Below, in pieces: positions 57,121-64,000 of a stretch of DNA of 64,000 nt. Made by a program: the position numbers and the translations under genes. The notes below the pieces were generated by a model that saw only the letters and a program-made list of their open reading frames with translations, ran no database searches and was not told the DNA's origin. The DNA is from Pipra filicauda. Lineage: Eukaryota; Chordata; Aves; Passeriformes; Pipridae. The DNA is taken from assembly GCF_003945595.2 (NCBI RefSeq), contig NW_024104283.1, forward strand, positions 1,992,630-2,056,629, in the 5' to 3' direction. How positions within the stretch are numbered: the first letter of the stretch is position 1; the number at the start of each line of letters is the position of its first letter.

Positions 57121-59724
57121 ACCTTCACATCTGTGCCCAAAATATTTTCTCTTCAAAGAAAAGGATTCCTACAGAGAAGAGAAGTTTCTTTCCTGAAGGG
57201 AACACCTATTCTTTTCTACTCTGGGTGATTTTTTGAAATGAATTTTGTGGTGTGGGTATTAGTTTGTTGTATAATTTAGCTGATTCTCCAGACTTTTTTT
57301 CAGGATTTGTCTTTTTCTTCTATATATTGACAACTTCTGGAGTTCTCATAAAGACAGGGAAACAGGAAATTAATCTACTTCTAACTAATCTTTCTCTATT
57401 TCTGCCTCAGTTCCACTTGCTCTTTGGACCACTAATTTAAGAAAGAAACAACTGAGAGTTGGGAAATCTTTCACAGGTAGAGCTTTCTCCAGAGTTTTCC
57501 AAAGAAAGAATGACATCTGCCTTTCCAAGAAGGTGCCTGGTTTTGTATAGGGTTAGGGAATACTGAAAGAACATTGGGAATGAAGAATTGTTTTCTTTAG
57601 AACTTTTTATAGACTTCTAAATAAAAGGTAGCAGTTATCTCTGATCTCTTCGCTGGTGGAAGAGACAGTGGAGTTTAGGCGCATTTTTACTGCCTACTCC
57701 AAAGAGAGTCTTTCCACTCTAGTCATAAGTTTCAGGACAAGGTCCTTGATCTCCAAATCTGGGAGATCTAGGTCTTGAGAGTCCTTATTACTAATTGAAT
57801 CCTTATGACATTGAATTGTAATTCTAGAATGAGAAGGTCTGCCGCACAAAGGGTAAAGAAGGAATGCCAATTCAGTCTAGGTAGAGCTGTAGTAACAAAG
57901 GATTTAATTTTTTGTTTGTTTGTTTAAAATTGGAATACTTATGCAAGATTCAGGTTAGGAAGATGAAGATGGTGTGGTTTTCAGACTCAAATATACTTAG
58001 GCTAGTATTTTAGGTATTTTTTATGGTTAGCATTAGGCTATCAGTTGTCTAGTTGCTTAAAGATGCCCTGCCACAAATCGATATTGTTAATATTTTCTCT
58101 ATTATACAGAAGGTGCAAATACTGAAGAATAAAAAGGATAAGGACAGAGACTTTTCATCAACCTGGATTATTCTTTTAAGCCATACTGTTTAACATGTGC
58201 ATGAAGTTCTTCATTAATAGCCTCTATAAATAAGAATACTATCTTTTTTTTATCACTGGAGTTGTCATAAGAAATGAACTATATGTGTAATAGTGTTTAT
58301 AGAAGAATTGTTATTTGGTGATCTCTAGGATGACTCAGAGTGTAGTTGGCCTATTTGTCAACATATTTTTGCAAATTTTGTTGCCTTTCTGCTGATTATC
58401 CTTTCTTATATCAGTGGTATCAGTTGTAGGGCTGATTATAGTTTTCACTCCATTTGTTTTTGTCTTTTCTTACGGTGTTCCTTATGATATAATCCTCTAC
58501 AATTTCTGAAATAATTTCAGGACATCCATATTACTAGTTTTTCAATTATTTGCATGCTTTTGAAAAGTTCTGTAGTTGAGAAATGGGACTGACTAGAGGC
58601 TTACTACTTTATTTTATATTTCTTTTAGCTGTGTGCAAGTAATTTGCTGTCTGTATTATTTTTTCTAAAAGGAAAATAGTGTTTAAAAATTGAGCTGTTA
58701 TAGTTCTTTTTTCTTTGAGGCACACCTACTGCTTATTTCCAGATTGTGTTTGTATCTATCTTGTTTGTTCCTCATATGACACCATAGAATGGAAGATTCT
58801 GTGGTAGCTGAGCAAAGTAGGGACACGTCCTCTAAGTGGCTCAGTAAAGGTCAAGTCTTCATCTAAAAAGATAGAGTGCCTTTCAAGTGCTAAGTTATGG
58901 GTCAGGAGGAAATCCCTTGCTTTAAAACAGAAACCACAAAAGCATATTCCCTACTATTCAACTAATGAAAGACAATACAAAAATTCTGATGTCCTTCTGC
59001 ATACATAAAAGGTCTGGATAGTATAATGAAATAGGAATAGGAGGATTAATAAAAAAATGCATATGTTAATTGGCATGTGGAAAAATTAATTTCTATGAGA
59101 GTAAATGACAAAGCAAAATAAATATTTTTCTCATTTTGCCAAAAGCTACAACTAATTCCTGTTAGTTGCTTTGGCAAAAATACTAGATGTTGTTTATTCT
59201 TCCTTCCAAAGTCTACAGAGTAACGTTGTTAACATCAGTAATTATGGTTTAGAGTTAGCACTCTTGTTTTACTGGTCACTAAACACTTGCGGGGGAAGAA
59301 TCATGGTAGCAGGGGCTTGTGTTCTGAGCCAGTGGTTCCTTAGCATTGTGTAGATGAACCTTCTCTGAGAAGATCCGTTGCAGCGTCTCTCACTCACTGC
59401 AGCTCCACATCTGACTCCCCTCCTTTGCCTTGTGGGCCTTGCACCACCTTGTCCCTTGCTGCTGACTCAAGGGTCTGCTGCATCGTCCTTATTCCCAGGA
59501 TCACCATTAGTTCACTTTAACTTTCCCTAGAGCTGCTATCCTTTTTGAGATGAAGCTGCTGACTCTGGCTGCGTCCTGCGAAACTTGGTCTAGAGCCACG
59601 TGTATCTTTGCCCAGTGCTCCGCAGTGATTCTGCCAAGAGATGTGATGCACAGTTCGTGAGACCACAGTTCTGAATAATTTAGAAAAAATGGTAACTGGT
59701 AGTCGGGATATAAGCAACCCATTG
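57121..59724 (+). other. ARMC2: ARMC2 intron sequence, nothing recognised
   Basis: AT-rich; no exon or repeat recognised. Short T-rich and TTTG runs near 57907-57928. Confidence 0.5.
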
Positions 59725-60290
59725 GCTGATATGCCAGAGGGTTGTCTGGAGGAACCTCGACAGGCTGGGGAAATGGTTTGACAGGAACTTGATGCTTTTA
59801 ACAAAGTTTAACAAAGACGAGTGCAAAGTCCTGCATCTGGGGAGGAACAACCCCTGGCACCGTTATATATACTGGGGACTGTCCAGCTGGGAGGCAGCTT
59901 TGCAGAAAAAGACCTGGTATCCTCTTGATCACCAAATTCATAGAAGCTCAGGATGGGAAAGACCTCAGAAGATTGTCTGGCCCAATATTTTGTGGGAAAG
60001 AGAGCCTAGATGAGATTACCTAGCACCCTGTTCATGCACATCATGAAATCCTCCATCACACCTGGACTTCTGGGACCCGTTCTGGGCTCCCCAGTGCAAA
60101 AGAGATATGAAACATCTGGAGAGAATCCAGCTACTAATACATGAAGGGAATCCTTTGTATGAAGTAGGGCTGAGAGATCTGGGACTGTTTAGCTGGAGAA
60201 GAAAGGGGTCTTATCAATGTATATGGTACCTGAAGGGAGGGTGCATTGTGATACCGTCACTGACTGCGTGAGAAGAGCTCGCTCTTCTCC
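59725..60290 (+). mobile_element. CR1 LINE with internal reverse CR1 fragment
   Basis: The left part reads as CR1 reverse transcriptase (FNKDECKVLHLGRNNPWHRY at 59806-59865), preceded by GCCAGAGGGTTGTCTGGAGG. The right part (60064-60250) continues with GGACTTCTGGGACCCGTTCT, GAGAGAATCCAGCTACTAAT and GAGATCTGGGACTGTTTAGC. Between them (about 59938-60060) lies AATTCATAGAAGCTCAGGAT...GTCTGGCCCAATATTTTG, which looks like the 3' end of another CR1 in reverse orientation. This suggests one CR1 inserted into another. Confidence 0.75.
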
Positions 60291-61868
60291 CCCATGGCAG
60301 GCACTCAAAACAGGAAAAGGTATTTACCCATGACTGACTGTTCTTTTTAAGGATTTATTGGTTGTATATACTTTCACAACCTCCTTGCAGCTTTTCCTTT
60401 GTAGTCCATATAGAATTTGTAAATCTTTGGTTGAAGGGAAAGTACCCGACTGTTTAAATAGCCAAATGATTCTTATCAGTAGAAGGCATGCCATCCTGGA
60501 TACCTCTAGCAATAAAAATAAACCCAGTTTACAGTGTAGATGTAGTCACACTCTGAATATACATGTGAGTAACATAACAAAGAACAGTCTTTTTAGATGG
60601 CACATCTGTTTAAGGATTATCCACAGTCGGGGGGGACTGAGCTCTGATCTAGTCTGAAAGAACACCTTTGTGCCTAGTAGTCCTTTTGATACATCTAGCT
60701 TGCCTAAATAGGCCCCCAGGATCTGCTTAACATTTCTGTAAATCTGTTCTTCATAACACTTAGTAAAATGTCTTGATTTTTGGGTGTAGATGCATCATGT
60801 CTGGCATTCCACTGCACACAACGTATGTTTGTAAAATCAGATGTTCAGTGCTTGTATTTATGTATAAACAGTCTGCATCTTTTACTTACTGCCTAGTGCG
60901 TAGAATTTTGTCAGAGCTTTATGAAAAGTTAGAAATTACTCTCCTAGACTTTTGCAGACCTGAAAACATTAATATATGTAGGATCCAAAGTCAAATTTGT
61001 AAAAATTTGACTCACATTTTTGGATTTTAAATAAACTAGAAAAAGAAAGTTTTTGAGGTCTGAAGGGAGTGGAATGAAGGAAAATACACTGGGGACAAAT
61101 TGAGTGACTTTGGAGGGAAAATGGAAGAAAAGAGAAAGGAGGATTGGGAATGCATCTGAGTGAAAAACATGAAGGCAGGAACTGAAGGAGAACTGTAGGT
61201 AAGGCACCTCAACAGCACCCTCAATTTGCTGCAGGCATCTGAGAAGCTTTTTTGGTCACTGTTAGAGGATACTGAGCAAGGTGGACTTTCAACGTGACCT
61301 ATTATGACTTCTGTATATTTTCATTACATAAATGGCTAGTGTACTTTTAGATTAAGTAGGACTGTGTTTGTTAATCTTACCAAAATAAAGACAAAAAATA
61401 AAAGGGCTCTAAGGATAAACAATGAAACTGTCTGCAGCTTAAATTTCCTTATGAGGAAGGAACTTAGAAGATAAGAATTGTGGTTCCATGGGTATAGAAA
61501 AGGCTCTGCAGATATAGATGTTTAGAAATTGTGTGCTTATAATTACAGTTTTCTGACTGAATAAAAAGGGCATCAAAGAAACAAATTGAGAGGCAATGAA
61601 CTCAATTACCTTAGAAATTTATTTAAAATAAATAGAATCCTGCCCCCCCAACTAAATATTACTTTACTTTAGAACGTGCTACTTAGCAGTGAGGGCAGCA
61701 TTTTATCGAGAGCACATGGGTGATCCTTCATGTGATGGCAGCACAGACTAAGGCTTCTTAGCAGGAAGGAGCTTCTGAAGAGGTTTTTCTGTGAGCATCT
61801 GTACTTACCAGTTTTATGTCTTATTCTGATACACTGTAAAGTTGAAGACAAGCTTTTGGACCAGTTAA
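60291..61868 (+). other. ARMC2: ARMC2 intron sequence, nothing recognised
   Basis: AT-rich non-coding; no exon found on the + strand. Confidence 0.5.
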
Positions 61869-61888
61869 AGCATGTTCTGTTTCATATT

Positions 61889-61894
61889 TTTATT
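61889..61894 (-). terminator. Polyadenylation signal for the antisense frame
   Basis: AATAAA on the - strand (TTTATT on +), about 130 bp downstream of the stop of the frame at 62026-62496. Confidence 0.3.
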
Positions 61895-62025
61895 AACTGT
61901 ATGTAAATGTTGGTGCTATTGTAGTTTATGCAGGTGATGCCTTCAGAAGGCAATGTGCTGTATGTCTTTCCAAGTATCTTCCAAGCTACCTTTTTTGGTT
62001 TAAATGTTGCTAACGATTAGATTTA

Positions 62026-62496
62026 CAACTGTTTGGGAAGTTTTGCATGCAGCTGAGTGAGAGAAAATGGTGTTTTGTTAGTCTCCAGAAAGTCCTCAGA
62101 TGTTAAGCCTTCTTTTTCTGCCAGTGGAAACCAGTTTGGTGGATCTGGTATCTTCAACCACTCCCTGCCCCAAAGAAGTTGCTTTAAGCGGTCATATAGC
62201 ATTTGCCAACAAAATATACCCATATGTACAAACTTAAGGGTGCTCTGCGGAATCATGTTATGTTCTGGATCACAAAGCTGGCAATCCATTTTCATTTCCT
62301 TGTTTAAAAATGGAAAAGAAGTCTGTTTCCAGATGCCAGATAATGTCTCCTCTACGGCTTTTTCAGAGCATTTACTCACGGCATGATGCACAGTCTGTGT
62401 GTTAGTAGCTCTCTGCCTTTTAAGAGTCTGTTCAGATTCCAGTTTACATGGGATAGTCCCGGTTCCTGTCTCTACTTCAAGAGAGAGTCCACGGAT
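62026..62496 (-). CDS. Unrecognised antisense open frame, possible terminal exon
   Basis: On the - strand a 157-codon frame runs from 62496 to a TAA stop at 62023-62025. It has no early in-frame ATG, so it looks more like part of an exon than a complete gene. The product has normal protein composition, with several Trp and Cys, and segments such as EKAVEETLSGIWKQTSF, MDCQLCDPEHNMIPQ and WLKIPDPPNWFPLAEKEGL. An AATAAA signal lies about 130 bp after the stop (61889-61894), fitting a short 3' UTR. I do not recognise the family and no clear splice acceptor was found. It could be a nested antisense gene, a retrocopy, an old repeat-derived frame, or chance. Confidence 0.3.
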
Positions 62497-62839
62497 TCAG
62501 TTTACATGGGTGCAAAAGAAGAGCCTCATAACCTCTGGACAAGCAAAGTTGTGTGAGGCCTTGACACTTGCAGAAGCAAATAGTTTGGGGCTTACGATGT
62601 TTTCCATCCCTGCTGCCCTTGTCTTTTACTCATTCCCTGTTATTCCTACTCTTCTCTCTGAAAACAAACCAGTATATTCTTCATCCTATATTGTACTGTA
62701 TCAGGGTTTAATTATGCTGATACTTTTGGTCTGTGTTTGGCCCAGCCGCCTGTAAAAGTTTTGTTCTTTCCCTACCAAGTTATGAGAAAACAAGCACTGA
62801 TAAAATGGGGACTTCATCCTTGAAGAGAGTTCTTGTATA

Positions 62840-63345
62840 AACTGTTAATTGCTGTTTTATGATTGGCTAATCGTCCTCCAGGGTTGCTTGAAGGAGAAAT
62901 TGAAGACTATAGTGATGAAGTAAACCCCTAGTCTCATTTGGAAAAGACCCCCCCCAGGTGCAGTACGCAGGGACAGGGAAAGCCACGCATGCGCAGAAGA
63001 GATATTACTTGCATAACGGGGGTGGGATGGAGGGCCTCTAGTTGGGTGGTGCTGGCCATGCCTGCCTAGGTTGAGGTCACCCAGTTAATTGTATGAAAGC
63101 AGATAGCTCGTTTTTGGGGGGTTGCTAGCTTCACATCAAGGACAGTGTTGCCTTTGTTTTGCGGGGATGCCCACTACGTGTGAACCTGCCAACTCCCTGA
63201 GGATGCAGCTTCTGCTATGGGTAATTCTAGGCATTTGGGGTTGGTAAGATAACTTTATAAGCAACAGCTGAGTGACTGGGGGAGTCGTACTGAGGGCTTA
63301 TTTCTCTCCTCATTCCTCTCTTTCAGGTTTGTTCGCTTTGTTGGC
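62840..63345. promoter_or_regulatory. GC-richer segment with NRF1-like and CCAAT motifs (possible LTR)
   Basis: This intronic stretch has a higher GC content than its flanks, an ACGCATGCGCAG NRF1-like site (62985-62996), a CCAAT on the - strand (ATTGG at about 62861) and an ACTTTATAAGCA box near 63250. The mix resembles an LTR promoter, but no TG...CA ends or target duplication were found. It could equally be the promoter of the antisense frame to its left. Confidence 0.25.
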
Positions 63346-64000
63346 CACCTCTTGGTAACAAATATCAGTTTTGTTGAACTTTCAATGGTATTATGGTTTC
63401 AGCTTCACTATGTTCTGAACTCTCCCTAGTACATGCACTATCTCACTTACTGTGCTTCTCTGTTCTTCTCCCACTTCCATGTTATCTAGCTTTGCCTCCC
63501 AAAGCTGTAAGGTGTTACAGGAACCTTACCATGAGGAGAGCAGGTAGTGTGGAGAGGGAATGCCTTGAAGTTGGACAATTCAGAAAGATTATCATGTTCT
63601 CTTTTTGTTCTAGTTAAGCTTTGCTACCTGACTGATCACAGGTGTTCGGTAGAGACAACTATGCAGAGAAGCATTAATTTGTTAGTATTAGGCCATGTGT
63701 CTCTCTTAGCTAGTAACTAAATAATTGGGGGCACCAGGGATACATCTGTACTAATAAATGATAAAAATTAAACAAAGGAGTTAGTCTCTGGCTTGGTGGT
63801 CAACTGCTGTGTCATGGGTTATGTTAATACAATTAAAGTATTTTTAATTCCCTCCCTCCCACACAGAAGATACTGTCTGGGATTGTCCCTACCTCTGCTT
63901 ATCTGTGCCCTCTGCCCAACCCTTTGTCAAGGAAAGTACCACCTTTCTTGGGCCAAAACTGTACCAGAGACGATGTTAAGGGTCTAAATCTAAGGAACAG
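63346..64000 (+). other. Non-coding stretch to the window edge
   Basis: No exon recognised. A good polypyrimidine-AG (CATTCCTCTCTTTCAG, about 63312-63327) is followed 28 bp later by GTAACA, too short a candidate exon to call. Confidence 0.4.

Larger units (their letters stand above)
45690..64000 (+). other. ARMC2: ARMC2 gene, 5' part (armadillo repeat containing 2)
   Basis: ARMC2 encodes an armadillo-repeat protein needed for assembly of the axoneme in motile cilia and sperm flagella; it is implicated in delivering radial-spoke components, and human mutations cause multiple morphological abnormalities of the sperm flagellum. Five exons are placed here: exon 1 ending 46102, then 48095-48326, 49581-49653, 51800-51968 and 53210-53524. 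Every junction has GT...AG ends and matching phase, and the joined frame encodes 258 residues before running into intron 5. The human protein is about 870 residues, so roughly the first 30% is present. The armadillo repeats lie in the missing part. All introns except the first contain ordinary AT-rich sequence and scattered repeats. Confidence 0.9.

Noticed and set aside
62057..62386. 109-codon + strand frame
   Set aside because: Shadow of the longer and more protein-like antisense frame at 62026-62496; no splice support in the ARMC2 sense.
62881..62918. Possible ARMC2 exon 6 (TCCTCCAG acceptor, donor GTAAAC)
   Set aside because: Phase fits exon 5 and the peptide is acidic, but it is 38 bp only and lies in a segment that may be an LTR; not enough to call.
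1..64000. CRISPR arrays, bacterial operons, rRNA genes
   Set aside because: Nothing resembling regularly spaced repeats, rRNA or prokaryotic gene packing occurs; the sequence is vertebrate.

Overview
The window looks like bird nuclear DNA, probably from a passerine. It is mostly AT-rich non-coding sequence with scattered interspersed repeats: many CR1 LINE fragments with the avian CR1 3' end, several endogenous-retrovirus LTRs, one tRNA-Ile-headed SINE with a CR1-like tail (the TguSINE1 type known from passerines), and one degraded RTE-like LINE. There is no bacterial-style gene packing. Most open frames longer than 60 codons are chance or repeat-derived.

One protein-coding gene is identified securely: ARMC2, on the + strand in the right-hand third. 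A CpG-island promoter (about 45690-46180) holds exon 1, ending at 46102. Exons 2-5 lie at 48095-48326, 49581-49653, 51800-51968 and 53210-53524. Splice phases agree throughout, and the joined frame gives the first 258 residues of an ARMC2 N-terminus. The armadillo-repeat part and remaining exons were not found and probably lie past the right edge. An RFX-type X-box (46075-46088) overlaps exon 1, as expected for a gene of motile cilia and sperm flagella.

Layout: 1-7290 AT-rich, nothing recognised; 7290-8470 a CpG island with two repeated YY1/CCAAT modules, a third CCAAT, a TATA-like box and a CRE-like site, but no recognised gene; 8570-45640 intergenic repeat field (in human the interval upstream of ARMC2 lies toward FOXO3), with CR1 copies, a 1226-bp LTR with clean 5-bp target duplications, two related reverse-oriented LTRs, an ancient CR1/L3-type LINE, and a stack of LTR, CR1 and RTE ending about 60 bp before the ARMC2 CpG island; 45690-64000 ARMC2 promoter, first five exons and introns, with more CR1 copies and one unexplained antisense open frame (62026-62496).

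The features most worth a second look are the orphan CpG island at 8 kb, the nested element stack against the ARMC2 promoter, the RTE-like element, the X-box, and the antisense frame near 62 kb. All family names come from reading the sequence; no database search was run.
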